Below are positions 8,469-17,128 of a stretch of 41,135 nucleotides of DNA, in pieces. Positions within the stretch are counted from its first letter, which is position 1. Each line of letters begins with the position of its first letter. The stretch spans positions 1 to 41,135 of the forward strand of contig JAGPMH010000004.1 in NCBI GenBank assembly GCA_018052945.1, in the 5' to 3' direction. The notes below the pieces were generated by a model. It ran no database searches, was not told the DNA's origin, and saw only the letters and a program-made list of their open reading frames with translations. Both the position numbers and the translations under genes were made by a program. The stretch is from Negativicutes bacterium (GTDB taxonomy: Bacteria; Bacillota; Negativicutes; JAGPMH01).

Positions 8469-10046
8469 ATGATGGTGAGGAAGCTTACGAAAAACTTTGT
8501 GGGTCTGATAATAACATTAATAGTGCTAATGGGGCTGCAAAGTAGTGTTTGGGCTAATAGTAAGATAATTTTTATACCACATGATAATCGCCCTATTTCT
8601 TTTGCCCAAACGGTAGAAAGTGCCGAAGGATTAGGCTTTGAAATAGTGGTGCCTCCGGAACATTTATTAGGTAATAGAACCGATAGTGGCAAAGTAGAAG
8701 CATTATGGCAGTGGTTATTTCAAGAAATAAAAACAGCTGATAGCGTGGTGCTATCAGCAGATTCTTTAATTTATGGCAGTTTGGTTGACTCGCGTAAGCA
8801 TGAATTATCGCTTGAAACATTATTGGAGCGTACTGATAAGTTTGCTAAGCTCAAACAATTACAGCCTAACTTGCGGATTTATGTGTTTGCTTCAATTATG
8901 CGTTCGCCACGCAGTAGTTTTGGTGGGGTTGAACCGAGCTATTATGAGCAATATGGTCCTAGTATTTTTGCGGCAACAGCCTTAGAAGATAAAGCTGAAA
9001 CGGTAGGGTTAACAAAAGTTGAAGAGAAAGAACTTTTAAAATTCAAAAAAAATGTTCCAGAGGCTGCGTTTGCTGATTGGTTAGAACGCAGAAGTAAAAA
9101 CTTTACAGTTAACGCTAAGTTAGTATCTTTGGTGAATAATAATGATTTTGTCTATTTGGCGTTGGGGCGTGATGATAATGCTCCCTTTTCACAAACGCGG
9201 AAAGAAAGTAGACTGTTAAAAGAACAGGCCGATGCTACTCCTGTTAGTAAATTTCAATGTCTAGCTGGTATTGATGAGTTAGGGATGGTCTTATTAACCA
9301 GAGCGATTAACGATCTTTCATTTAATATTCCATTGGTAAAAATTGAATATGCCAATGGTGTGGGAAAAAATACAGTGCCAACTTATTCGGATGAAGAAAT
9401 TGATAAGTCGATATGGCAACATTTATTGGCAACCGGTGCGCTACCAACAAAATATTATGATAGAGCTGATTTTGTGTTAATGGTTAATACTGCCTTTGAT
9501 GGTACAACGTTAGAAGCTAACAGTAGTTCCAATGATGTCAACCTAAAGTACAATACGAAAAGTTTTGTAGATGCTGTTGATAAAGTGTTGAATCAAGAAC
9601 GTGAAGTCGTTATTGCCGATATTGCTTTTGCGAATGGCGCTGATAATGCTCTAATGCAGGAGTTGACAGAGCGTAAACTTTTACCGCAATTATTAGCTTA
9701 TGGCGGTTGGAATACAGCCAATAATACGGCTGGTTTTGCAATTGGGCAAGGTATTTTGGCTAAACAAAAAAATGAGACTGAAAAGAATTACTTGCTAAGT
9801 GTGAGATTATTAGATGATTGGGCTTATCAAGCTAATATCAGACAAGAACTTAACAATGAAATTATTTATAAGTATAATGGTAGTGGTGTTGATGTGGAAA
9901 ATTTAAAACCATTATTAATTGCTAAGGGCAATGAAAAATTAAAATTGTTTATTAATAAAAACTTGAAGCAATTTAAGATTAAAGAAGCTCAAATAAGTTT
10001 TCCGTGGAACAGAATGTTTGAAGCGGAAATTGATGTTAGCTTATAA
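8469..10046 (+). CDS. Secreted DUF4127 family protein, copy 2
   Basis: Paralogue of the preceding gene, in tandem. From ATG at 8469 (or 8472, adjacent) the protein is 525 residues with a signal peptide ending near VWA-N. Reading upstream in frame to 8427 only overlaps copy 1 and adds no family residues, so that longer start is rejected. All conserved blocks of copy 1 are present (IPHDNRPIS, SADSLIYGSLV, LGRDDNA with SQT, PTYSDEEI, GWNTANNTAGF, FPWNRMFE). By eye about half or more of the positions agree, but the two differ throughout, so the duplication is old. A strong hairpin terminator follows, closing the DUF2225-DUF4127-DUF4127 operon. Confidence 0.88.
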   Translation: MMVRKLTKNFVGLIITLIVLMGLQSSVWANSKIIFIPHDNRPISFAQTVESAEGLGFEIVVPPEHLLGNRTDSGKVEALWQWLFQEIKTADSVVLSADSLIYGSLVDSRKHELSLETLLERTDKFAKLKQLQPNLRIYVFASIMRSPRSSFGGVEPSYYEQYGPSIFAATALEDKAETVGLTKVEEKELLKFKKNVPEAAFADWLERRSKNFTVNAKLVSLVNNNDFVYLALGRDDNAPFSQTRKESRLLKEQADATPVSKFQCLAGIDELGMVLLTRAINDLSFNIPLVKIEYANGVGKNTVPTYSDEEIDKSIWQHLLATGALPTKYYDRADFVLMVNTAFDGTTLEANSSSNDVNLKYNTKSFVDAVDKVLNQEREVVIADIAFANGADNALMQELTERKLLPQLLAYGGWNTANNTAGFAIGQGILAKQKNETEKNYLLSVRLLDDWAYQANIRQELNNEIIYKYNGSGVDVENLKPLLIAKGNEKLKLFINKNLKQFKIKEAQISFPWNRMFEAEIDVSL

Positions 10047-10052
10047 AAAGAA

Positions 10053-10092
10053 AAACCTCTCTAAAGTTAATGCGTTAACTTTAGGGAGGTTT
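10053..10092. terminator. Bidirectional terminator between convergent genes
   Basis: An 18-bp stem (AAACCTCTCTAAAGTTAA against TTAACTTTAGGGAGGTTT, one G-U pair) with loop TGCG. It lies between the end of the second DUF4127 gene and the end of the minus-strand flavin-reductase gene, and can serve both. Confidence 0.85.
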
Positions 10093-10105
10093 AGTTTATA
10101 TTATC

Positions 10106-10609
10106 TTATTTTTCGATATAGCAACTTAATATTTCTCCATAATAAAGAGTGTGCAAATCTCCACTGGCATATTTATGATTTAAAATTTCGGGGTTAAGAT
10201 GATTTGTATCCATAGCTTGTTTATACATTATTTTGCATTCGAAATGTAAACCGCAATTTTTGATGGCTTTAGTTTTAACCTTTTGTCCCGGCATCAATTC
10301 GAGGCTAGCAGCTTCGAATTTGTTGATATCTCGACCGGATTTTGAACCGCAAATTTTTAATGCATTACTCATATCGGTTAGTGGAATACTAACCGTAAAA
10401 TCTTCTTGGCTTTCAATGTTATTAAAAGAATAACGGGAAGGGCGAACCATTACCATAAAAATAGGCTTACCCCAGATAAAACCGATTGAGCCCCAGGCAA
10501 TGGTCATGGTATTGTCGGTTGTCCCGTCAGTAGTGTTTAAAAAAGCGCCCTTACTTAAAATCTCAATCGCTTGCTGTGCATAATCAGCATAATCTACTTC
10601 TTTAATCAT
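10106..10609 (-). CDS. Flavin reductase-like (FMN-binding split-barrel) protein
   Basis: A 167-residue cytoplasmic protein of the flavin reductase/flavoredoxin type. Visible features are the N-terminal strand region with NTMTIAWGSIGFIW, the segment MVMVRPSRYSFNNI that resembles the FMN-contacting strand-loop, and FTVSIP followed by the helical ALKICGSKSGRD segment. The ATG at 10609 has AAAGGAGA just upstream on the minus strand; an in-frame start at 10660 would read through the serC terminator and is rejected. Such proteins bind FMN and transfer electrons from NAD(P)H or act as redox partners; the substrate here is unknown. It stands alone, downstream of serC but separated by that terminator. 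Confidence 0.85.
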   Translation of the reverse strand: MIKEVDYADYAQQAIEILSKGAFLNTTDGTTDNTMTIAWGSIGFIWGKPIFMVMVRPSRYSFNNIESQEDFTVSIPLTDMSNALKICGSKSGRDINKFEAASLELMPGQKVKTKAIKNCGLHFECKIMYKQAMDTNHLNPEILNHKYASGDLHTLYYGEILSCYIEK

Positions 10610-10660
10610 TATTTTCTCCTTTGCTGTACAGATGATTTTATATAAATAAAGTTTGCACAA

Positions 10661-10685
10661 AAAAAGAGAGCTACGCTCTCTTTTT
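10661..10685 (-). terminator. serC terminator
   Basis: Perfect hairpin AAAAAGAGAGC-TAC-GCTCTCTTTTT directly after the serC stop. On the minus strand the stem ends in a T run, as expected for an intrinsic terminator. Confidence 0.85.
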
Positions 10686-10696
10686 AAAGTTTATAA

Positions 10697-11788
10697 TTAT
10701 TGCGGGTTGTTTTTTTGAAACTCTACCATGAAATCACCTAAAGCTTGGCAACCTTCTGTTGGCATAGCGTTGTAAATGGAAGCGCGTAAACCACCTACAG
10801 AACGATGACCTTTTAAACCATTTAAGCCGGCTTTAGTTGCTTCAGCAATGAATTTTTGTTCTAATTCTTCGCTTGGCAGACGGAAAGTTACGTTCATGAT
10901 TGAACGACTATTAGGTTCAGCATGGCCGGTGTAATAACCATTGCTTTCATCAATTGTTTTATAGATGATAGCAGCTTTAGCTTTGTTGCGTTTACCCATA
11001 GCCTCTAATCCGCCATTATTTTTAACCCATTGTAAAACAAGGTTTAAAATATAAATACCAAAAGTCGTTGGAGTATTATATAAGGAGTTGTTTTTGATAT
11101 GAGTTTCATATTTTAACATTGTTGATAAATTTTCTGGAGCATTTTTTACTAAATCTTTACGCATGATAACAACAGTAACACCGGAAGGACCAAGATTTTT
11201 TTGTGCCCCAGCATAAATTAACGCAAATTTAGTAGCATCAAATGGTTGTGATAAAATATCGGAAGACATATCAGCGATTAAAGGAATAGCACCGGTTTCC
11301 GGGAAAACAGTCCATTCAGTACCAAAAATAGTATTATTAGAAGTTATATGAACATAAGCTGGATTTTCGCTGAATTTTATTTCGTCTAAATTCGGAATGC
11401 GTTTGTAATTTTCTTCTTTAGTAGAAGCGGCAACATGAGTTTTACCAATTAATTTTGCTTCTTTATGAGCTTTTTCAGCAAAAGAGCCGGTTAAAATATA
11501 ATCAGCAGTTTTACCTTCTGTTAATAAATTAAGAGGAATCATTGAAAATTGGCTACTAGCGCCACCTTGCAAGAATAAAACTTCATAATCATCACCTAAG
11601 CCTAACAATTCCTTCATTGTAGCAATTGCTTCGTTATGAACTGCTTCATAAGGTTTTGATCTGTGACTCATTTCCATAATAGACATGCCGGTATTATTGA
11701 AGTTTAGAAATTCAGCTTGTGCTTTTTCCAGTACTTCCAATGGCAAAGTTGCAGGACCTGCACTGAAATTAAAGATACGATTAGTCAA
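10697..11788 (-). CDS. serC: Phosphoserine aminotransferase
   Basis: PLP enzyme that converts 3-phosphohydroxypyruvate and glutamate to phosphoserine, second step of serine synthesis. The 363-residue protein opens with RIFNFSAGPATLP, typical of SerC, has QGGASSQF near 74-81 and the PLP lysine Lys197 in GAQKNLGPSG. I place the start at TTG 11788, because GGAGGT lies eight bases upstream of it; an upstream in-frame TTG at 11803 overlaps that ribosome-binding site. It diverges from serA, the first enzyme of the pathway, so both flank one control region. Confidence 0.95.
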   Translation of the reverse strand: MTNRIFNFSAGPATLPLEVLEKAQAEFLNFNNTGMSIMEMSHRSKPYEAVHNEAIATMKELLGLGDDYEVLFLQGGASSQFSMIPLNLLTEGKTADYILTGSFAEKAHKEAKLIGKTHVAASTKEENYKRIPNLDEIKFSENPAYVHITSNNTIFGTEWTVFPETGAIPLIADMSSDILSQPFDATKFALIYAGAQKNLGPSGVTVVIMRKDLVKNAPENLSTMLKYETHIKNNSLYNTPTTFGIYILNLVLQWVKNNGGLEAMGKRNKAKAAIIYKTIDESNGYYTGHAEPNSRSIMNVTFRLPSEELEQKFIAEATKAGLNGLKGHRSVGGLRASIYNAMPTEGCQALGDFMVEFQKNNPQ

Positions 11789-11847
11789 GGTTATTACCTC
11801 CAAAATATTATATTTATTTAAAATAATTAAATATCTAGTTGTTTTAT

Positions 11848-11876
11848 ATTCTAACGCTTGTTAAGTAATTGTGCAA
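11848..11876 (-). promoter_or_regulatory. Predicted sigma-A promoter of serC
   Basis: On the minus strand: -35 TTGCAC (11871-11876), 17-bp spacer, -10 TAGAAT (11848-11853), about 60 bases before the TTG start. Confidence 0.6.
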
Positions 11877-11889
11877 TATAAAAATACAC

Positions 11890-11918
11890 TTGACGATTCA
11901 TAATGGATAAAATATAAT
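11890..11918 (+). promoter_or_regulatory. Predicted sigma-A promoter of serA
   Basis: TTGACG (11890-11895), 17-bp spacer, perfect TATAAT (11913-11918). Its -35 is only 13 bp from the serC -35, so the two promoters are back to back. Transcription would begin near 11925 and leave a leader of about 280 nt before serA. Confidence 0.7.
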
Positions 11919-11924
11919 TTAAAA

Positions 11925-12203
11925 TGTGATAATTTAATCAATAAATAGGTGAATATGTTCACGTAGTCTGAATGATATTTTTATTGGAAAAATAAGTTTA
12001 TGAATTTTGTAAAAAATTTTTCTATGAAGATTTTCAAAGATAAATATAGTATTGATGAGCCTTTGAAGGATTGAGACTGTTGTAGAAAGCTATATTTTTT
12101 TTGAAAGACGATGAAACTATTGGCCATTTTTGTCAAAAGTGATTGTGAAGAATTTCTCAAAGTTTAATAATCTCTAATTTTTAAAATAAAAGGAGTGTTT
12201 TGT
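11925..12203 (+). other. Long untranslated leader of serA
   Basis: About 280 nt, AT-rich, without an open reading frame or a second clear promoter. I searched it for a T-box (no TGGNACCGCG-type antiterminator core), for SAM, glycine and other common riboswitch cores, and for a terminator hairpin with T run, and recognised none. Its length relative to the other leaders here is the only hint of regulation. Confidence 0.4.
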
Positions 12204-13787
12204 GTGAAAATTTTGGTTGCAGATGGGGTATCGGAAAAAGGTATCGAAATATTGAGTAAAGAGTTTGAATGTGAAATAAGAGCTAAATTACCGGCTGAAG
12301 AATTACTAGCAACAATTCATGAATATGACGGGTTAGTTGTGCGTAGCGCCAGCAAAGTTACTAAAGAAGTAATTGAAGCGGCTACTAACTTAAAAGTTAT
12401 TGGTAGAGCTGGTGTTGGTGTCGATAATATTGATATTGAAGCAGCAACAGCAAAAGGGATCATTGTTTTAAATGCACCAGAAGGAAATACTATTGCTGCT
12501 ACTGAGCATACTGTAGCGATGATGCTTTCCATGGCTCGCAATATTCCACAAGCTCATTCATCAGTGCAAAATGGTGAGTGGAAACGTAATCAATTTGTTG
12601 GTGTGGAAATGCGAGGTAAAACATTAGGCGTTATCGGTTTGGGGAGAATTGGTAGTGGTGTAGCAAAAAGAGCAATAGCGTTTGATATGAAGGTTATTGG
12701 TTATGATCCTTATGTTAATGAAGAACGTGCTAAAACGATGGGAATTGAAGTTGTTTCATTAGAGGAAATTTATGCTAATGCTGATTTCATTTCTGTACAT
12801 ATGCCGTTAACAGCACAAACAAAAGATTTAATTAATAGCGAAACAATTTCCAAGATGAAAGATGGCGTATATTTGGTAAATTGCGCGCGTGGCGGAATTA
12901 TCAATGAAGCTGACTTAGCGGAAGCGGTGAAGGCAGGCAAGGTTGCTGGAGCGGCTATTGATGTATTCCCGAAAGAGCCGATTGAGCCAAATAGTCCATT
13001 ATTGGGTGTTGATAAAATTGTGTTAACACCGCATTTAGGGGCGTCAACAGTAGAAGCGCAAATCGGGGTATCAGTTGACGTTGCCTATGGTATTGTAGCA
13101 GCGTTGAAAGGTGAGCCGGTAACAACTGCGGTAAATATGGCACCGGTTGCTCCGCATGTACTTAAATTTATTAAACCTTATTTCGGTTTAGCGGATCGAA
13201 TGGGTAAAACTGCGGTTTCATTAGCCGAAGGGCCGATTACGAAAATTGAAGTGGAATATAATGGTGAGATTACGCAGTATGAAACTAAAATGATTAGTAC
13301 TGCCGTTTTAAAAGGGATCTTAAATCCAATTCTTCAAGAGAGCGTAAACTTTGTTAATGCTCCGGGCTTAGCGAAAGATCGCAATATCCAAGTTAAAGAA
13401 GTTAAAAATGAAGCATCGGAAAGCTTTGCTAACTTGATTACGGTTAGAACTACTACGGCTAAAGGTGAAACTGTTATTCAAGGTACATTATTTGGTGAAG
13501 AAGAGCGTATTGTGGCGATTAATGGTCATAGAGTTGACGTTGATCCACATTCCAAAATTTTAATTTGTCCGCATATCAACAGACCTGGTGTAATTGGTAA
13601 AGTTGGCTCAATTATGGGTGCTGCCGGAATTAATATTTCCGGGATGCAGGTTGGTAGAACAGATATTTCAGGAACTAACATTATGGTCTTGACGATTGAT
13701 AATGAAATTCCAAGTGAAGTTTTAAATGAAGTAACTGCGATTGATGGAATTTTTGGTGCGAAACTTGTTAACTTTGATATTAACTAG
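12204..13787 (+). CDS. serA: D-3-phosphoglycerate dehydrogenase
   Basis: Oxidises 3-phosphoglycerate with NAD, committing step of serine synthesis. The 527-residue protein is the long form: substrate/NAD domains with GLGRIG (145-150), the catalytic-site residues around ARGG (228-231) and His277 in TPHLGAST, an intervening domain (about 310-450), and a C-terminal ACT domain beginning near HINRPGVIGKVG for serine or other feedback. The start is GTG at 12204, placed eight bases after AAAGGAGTG; an in-frame GTG at 12195 falls inside that site. It has its own promoter and terminator. Confidence 0.96.
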   Translation: MKILVADGVSEKGIEILSKEFECEIRAKLPAEELLATIHEYDGLVVRSASKVTKEVIEAATNLKVIGRAGVGVDNIDIEAATAKGIIVLNAPEGNTIAATEHTVAMMLSMARNIPQAHSSVQNGEWKRNQFVGVEMRGKTLGVIGLGRIGSGVAKRAIAFDMKVIGYDPYVNEERAKTMGIEVVSLEEIYANADFISVHMPLTAQTKDLINSETISKMKDGVYLVNCARGGIINEADLAEAVKAGKVAGAAIDVFPKEPIEPNSPLLGVDKIVLTPHLGASTVEAQIGVSVDVAYGIVAALKGEPVTTAVNMAPVAPHVLKFIKPYFGLADRMGKTAVSLAEGPITKIEVEYNGEITQYETKMISTAVLKGILNPILQESVNFVNAPGLAKDRNIQVKEVKNEASESFANLITVRTTTAKGETVIQGTLFGEEERIVAINGHRVDVDPHSKILICPHINRPGVIGKVGSIMGAAGINISGMQVGRTDISGTNIMVLTIDNEIPSEVLNEVTAIDGIFGAKLVNFDIN

Positions 13788-13797
13788 TTGAAATATT

Positions 13798-13826
13798 AAA
13801 AGGTTGCAGAAATGCAACCTTTTTTT
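13798..13826 (+). terminator. serA terminator
   Basis: Hairpin AGGTTGCA-GAAA-TGCAACCT with a GNRA-type loop and a following run of seven T. Confidence 0.9.
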
Positions 13827-13877
13827 GTATCTTTCGACAAAAAAACCAAAAAAATTACAAGACCAGATAGTCTTTGT

Positions 13878-13906
13878 TTTACAAATGATTTGTTTTGAAA
13901 TATTAT
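13878..13906 (+). promoter_or_regulatory. Predicted sigma-A promoter of the beta-barrel gene
   Basis: TTTACA (13878-13883), 17-bp spacer, TATTAT (13901-13906), 35 bases before the ATG. Confidence 0.65.
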
Positions 13907-13940
13907 AACCTTAGCAAGTTTTTAAGGAGAGGTTAATTGA

Positions 13941-14687
13941 ATGTTTAAAATTCCCCAGATTTTTATTTTAACGGGATTATTGTTGGTGACATCAGCTTTA
14001 CAATGTTATGCAGCTGATGGCTACAAACAAGGTGCGGTGGAAGTGGAAGCAGGTGCTTCAATTGGTTCCAAGGTAGTAGGAACCAGTGATAAAATTTTAA
14101 CAAAAAAAGTTCAGGCTGATGGTGATAAAGGCTATAAATATGGAATTAGTTATGGCATAAATGATAAATTTATATTACAATATAAGGGTGGGACTTTTAT
14201 CACAGAACGAGCACAAGTACCACAAAAGGTAGGCGCTAATACTTTTATATTATCAGGAGTGGCTAGAGCTGAAGCGGATGAGTTTAATTTATTATATAAA
14301 GTTAACGATAATGTTTCGGCAGTGGTGGGGTATTTAGATAGCAGTATTGCTTATAATGATGTTAACTTTACCTTGCCGGGTAAGATTGCCAGTGTGCCGA
14401 CAGAAGATGTTAAGAGTTTTCAAGCGGGTCTGGTTTACCATAAGCCGATTAATGATAAATATACTTTTTACACCAGTGCGATTTTTGGTAAAGATATTCA
14501 TACTATTAATACTGGTGTAACTTATAAAATAACGGAAGATACTTCCTTTAGTATTGGTTATGCTGAGCGGGTTTATCGTAATGTTAACTTGAAAATAGCG
14601 CTAGATGGTGTGGTTGCTGATAATAAATATCCTGTAAAATATAAGATGTCGGGAATTTCTTGTATGTTTACGCATAAATTAATATAA
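13941..14687 (+). CDS. Putative outer-membrane beta-barrel protein
   Basis: Not assigned to a named family. The 248-residue protein has a clear signal peptide (about 1-24, ending CYAA-D). The mature part is built of short amphipathic strands with alternating polar and hydrophobic residues separated by Asn/Asp/Gly turns (for example KGYKYGISYGI, EFNLLYKV, SAVVGYLD, FSIGYAERVYR, MSGISCMFTHKLI), roughly eight to ten strands, as in small outer-membrane barrels. This supports a diderm cell. AAGGAGAGG precedes the ATG, and it has its own promoter and terminator, so it is a single-gene unit. Function could be passive permeation, adhesion or structural; nothing in the sequence decides. Confidence 0.7.
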   Translation: MFKIPQIFILTGLLLVTSALQCYAADGYKQGAVEVEAGASIGSKVVGTSDKILTKKVQADGDKGYKYGISYGINDKFILQYKGGTFITERAQVPQKVGANTFILSGVARAEADEFNLLYKVNDNVSAVVGYLDSSIAYNDVNFTLPGKIASVPTEDVKSFQAGLVYHKPINDKYTFYTSAIFGKDIHTINTGVTYKITEDTSFSIGYAERVYRNVNLKIALDGVVADNKYPVKYKMSGISCMFTHKLI

Positions 14688-14717
14688 CGGGATTAGAGAT
14701 TATAAATCCTTATTATT

Positions 14718-14766
14718 AAACAAACATACAACAACAGTATAGGGCATACTCTGTTGTATGTTTGTT
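14718..14766 (+). terminator. Terminator of the beta-barrel gene
   Basis: Long stem with 16 perfectly paired outer bases (AAACAAACATACAACA with its complement), a small bulge and a GTAT/ATAC inner stem, followed by a T run. The T run also holds the start of the next promoter. Confidence 0.85.
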
Positions 14767-14768
14767 TT

Positions 14769-14797
14769 TTGATTTTCTGGTTTTATTTAGGTAAAAT
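14769..14797 (+). promoter_or_regulatory. Predicted sigma-A promoter of the chemosensory operon
   Basis: TTGATT (14769-14774), 17-bp spacer, TAAAAT (14792-14797), about 27 bases before the receptor ATG. Confidence 0.6.
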
Positions 14798-14823
14798 AGC
14801 AAAGTGTAGAAGGGAAGAAAGAT

Positions 14824-17094
14824 ATGTTCAAATCAATTAAGCAACAATTTATTTTTCTAAGTTCTAGTTTGGTAGTTTTTACAATGCTCATTGCCATGGC
14901 ACTTAGCTATTATTGGATTTCCGACGAATATACTGCCAATATTGAAAAAAATAATTTAATTATTGCGGAAAGTTTGGCCGGCAATATCAGTCAGTTTATG
15001 AATAATGCTTATACTATTAATGCGCAGCTCGGTAATAATAGCGATATCTACAGTGGAAATAATATGAGACAAGCTCAAATTTTAAAAAATACTGTTAATG
15101 AATATCCTTTTTTTCAAGTTATTGCTGCGCATAATTTAGCTGGTGATCAGACCGCGCGGTCTAGTGGCAGTTTGGCTAATAGAGCTGACCGCTGGTGGTT
15201 TAGAAAATTTATCAATGAAAAAAAACCGTTTATCAGCAAATCCTATTTATCGTTAAATGGCAATATTCCGGTTACGACGGCGGTAAATGGAATATATAAT
15301 GATGACAAATTAGTTGGTTTGATGATGGCTGACATTGATTTAAATACTATCCAAAAAATGATTGAAAAATACAAATTAGATGCTGATAGCTATGTTTGTG
15401 TACTAGATGGTGACGGGGTAGTAGTTTCACATCCCGATAGTAGTAAAATGTCACAACTGTACAATTATAAAACACAAAAGAAGATGATAAGTGGTGTGGT
15501 TGAAAATGGTCTAGCTAAGACGGAAACCGTTTCTTTCACAGTAGCACCGGAACTACAAGATATTGTAGCGAAGGTTATGAATGGTGAAAAAGGGGTTCAA
15601 GAGTACCAAGAAAATGGTGAAAGGTTTATTGCCACTTATTGCAGTATTGTGTTGCCTGGAAATTCAGAGCCGTGGAGCTTATTATTAATTCAAAAAGAAA
15701 CGGCAGTGATGGCTTTTTTAAAGAGTCTTAGAGCAAAAATAATTTGGTTGACGATTTTAACATTAGCTTTGGCATTAGGGATCTCTTACTGGCTATCTAA
15801 TAAATTTACTAAACCGATTAATAATTTACTAGAGGCAGCGGAAAAAGTTAAAAATGGTGACTTAACAGTGCGTATTGGCACTGAAACTCAGGTGAAGAAA
15901 AATGAGTTTGGCAGATTATCAAATAGCTTTGATGACATGCTAAATGATTTGCAGACCTTAATTTGCAAAATTTTCAATGTAACCATTGATTTGAAAAATA
16001 GTTCTTCGAATTTGATTGATATTTCTGCACATGTTGCGGCGAATAGTGAAGAATTAAGCGCAACGATGAATGTTATTAATAGTACCGTGCAACATATTAG
16101 TGCCGCTACCGAAGAAAATGCTAGTTCGACGGAGAATGTTTCTTTCAATGTTGTGAAGGTAGCAGCGAAGGTCAATGGTATTTCTGATGAGGCTAAAGAA
16201 GCTGTAGTGACAGCTAAAGCGGTTACGGAAGAAGTGAAAGAGGTTAGTACTTTAATGGAAGAGGTCTCAAAGAGTATTAATCAAGTAGCTAACTTTGCTA
16301 ATGATGTAGCGTTATCTTGTGAAAGATCAATTGAAATTAGTGCAGAAGCAGAAAGCAGAGCTAGAGAAACTGATGAAATTATCAGAAGTTTAAATATAAA
16401 TTCTAAACAGGTAAATAAAATTGTCGATATTATTAGCAATATTGCTGAACAGACTAATATGTTAGCACTTAATGCAACGATTGAAGCTGCTAGTGCGGGT
16501 GAGGCTGGTCGAGGTTTTGCTGTAGTAGCAAGTGAAGTAAAAGAATTATCCAGAAGAACTAGTGAAGAAGCGGGAAGAATTGCGTTACAAATTGAGGAAA
16601 TGCAAAGTGATATGGATGTCGCAGTCGATATGGTCGGAAAAATTAACGAGGTTATTTTGGAATCAAAAGATATTACCAAACGCATTGCTACAGCGATTGG
16701 GGAGCAAAGTAGTGAAGAATACAAAAAAGACAAGGGTATTTCAACATTAAAGGAAGAAGTAAATCTTATTGCTAGCAAAGCACAAAATGTTGCTCAAAAT
16801 GCAGTGCAAGCAACATTAGGCGTGAAAGCAATGTTAAGAAATACGGAAGAGATTGCGGAGAGTGTTGAACAAGTTGCTACTAGTACTACTGAAATCCAAG
16901 AATCGATGGCTAATATTAGTAAGGCAACACTAGAAATTGTTAAAGGAACGCAAGATATTTCCAGTAGTTTAGAAGAATCAGATGCAGCGATTGTTGATAC
17001 TTCTAACAAAGCGGTAAAAGTAAGTTATTGTGCGGATGAAGCCGATGAATTAGCTTCAAGATTAAAAGAATTGGTAAGTCGTTTTAAGTTATAA
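14824..17094 (+). CDS. Methyl-accepting chemotaxis protein with dCache sensor
   Basis: Transmembrane chemoreceptor of 756 residues. Order: helix 1 (about 10-30), extracytoplasmic dCache-like sensor (about 35-295; Trp124-Phe126 in DRWWFRKF and Asp170 in MMADIDL fit the ligand-binding pocket pattern of amine/amino-acid sensors), helix 2 (about 305-325), HAMP (about 326-380), then a long coiled-coil signalling domain with the conserved hairpin tip [21 protein letters not shown] (about 540-560) that contacts CheA and CheW. It is the first gene of an operon with the CheA-type kinase 34 bases downstream. The ligand is unknown. Residues 628-640 ([10 protein letters not shown]...) interrupt the usual heptad pattern on the return helix. 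Confidence 0.93.
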   Translation: MFKSIKQQFIFLSSSLVVFTMLIAMALSYYWISDEYTANIEKNNLIIAESLAGNISQFMNNAYTINAQLGNNSDIYSGNNMRQAQILKNTVNEYPFFQVIAAHNLAGDQTARSSGSLANRADRWWFRKFINEKKPFISKSYLSLNGNIPVTTAVNGIYNDDKLVGLMMADIDLNTIQKMIEKYKLDADSYVCVLDGDGVVVSHPDSSKMSQLYNYKTQKKMISGVVENGLAKTETVSFTVAPELQDIVAKVMNGEKGVQEYQENGERFIATYCSIVLPGNSEPWSLLLIQKETAVMAFLKSLRAKIIWLTILTLALALGISYWLSNKFTKPINNLLEAAEKVKNGDLTVRIGTETQVKKNEFGRLSNSFDDMLNDLQTLICKIFNVTIDLKNSSSNLIDISAHVAANSEELSATMNVINSTVQHISAATEENASSTENVSFNVVKVAAKVNGISDEAKEAVVTAKAVTEEVKEVSTLMEEVSKSINQVANFANDVALSCERSIEISAEAESRARETDEIIRSLNINSKQVNKIVDIISNIAEQTNMLALNATIEAASAGEAGRGFAVVASEVKELSRRTSEEAGRIALQIEEMQSDMDVAVDMVGKINEVILESKDITKRIATAIGEQSSEEYKKDKGISTLKEEVNLIASKAQNVAQNAVQATLGVKAMLRNTEEIAESVEQVATSTTEIQESMANISKATLEIVKGTQDISSSLEESDAAIVDTSNKAVKVSYCADEADELASRLKELVSRFKL

Positions 17095-17128
17095 ATAATA
17101 GATGGGCTGAGTAGGTGATAATTAATTT

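Noticed and set aside
11925-12203. T-box or known riboswitch ahead of serA
   Set aside because: No T-box antiterminator core, no terminator with T run and no known aptamer core was found.
16700-16760. Possible paired frameshift in the chemoreceptor (odd residues 628-640)
   Set aside because: The alternative frames give stops or no better match, and the coiled-coil pattern resumes in frame, so natural variation is simpler.
16281-16778. Minus-strand open frame inside the chemoreceptor gene
   Set aside because: Shadow of the coiled-coil signalling domain; no start signal and hydrophobic low-complexity composition.
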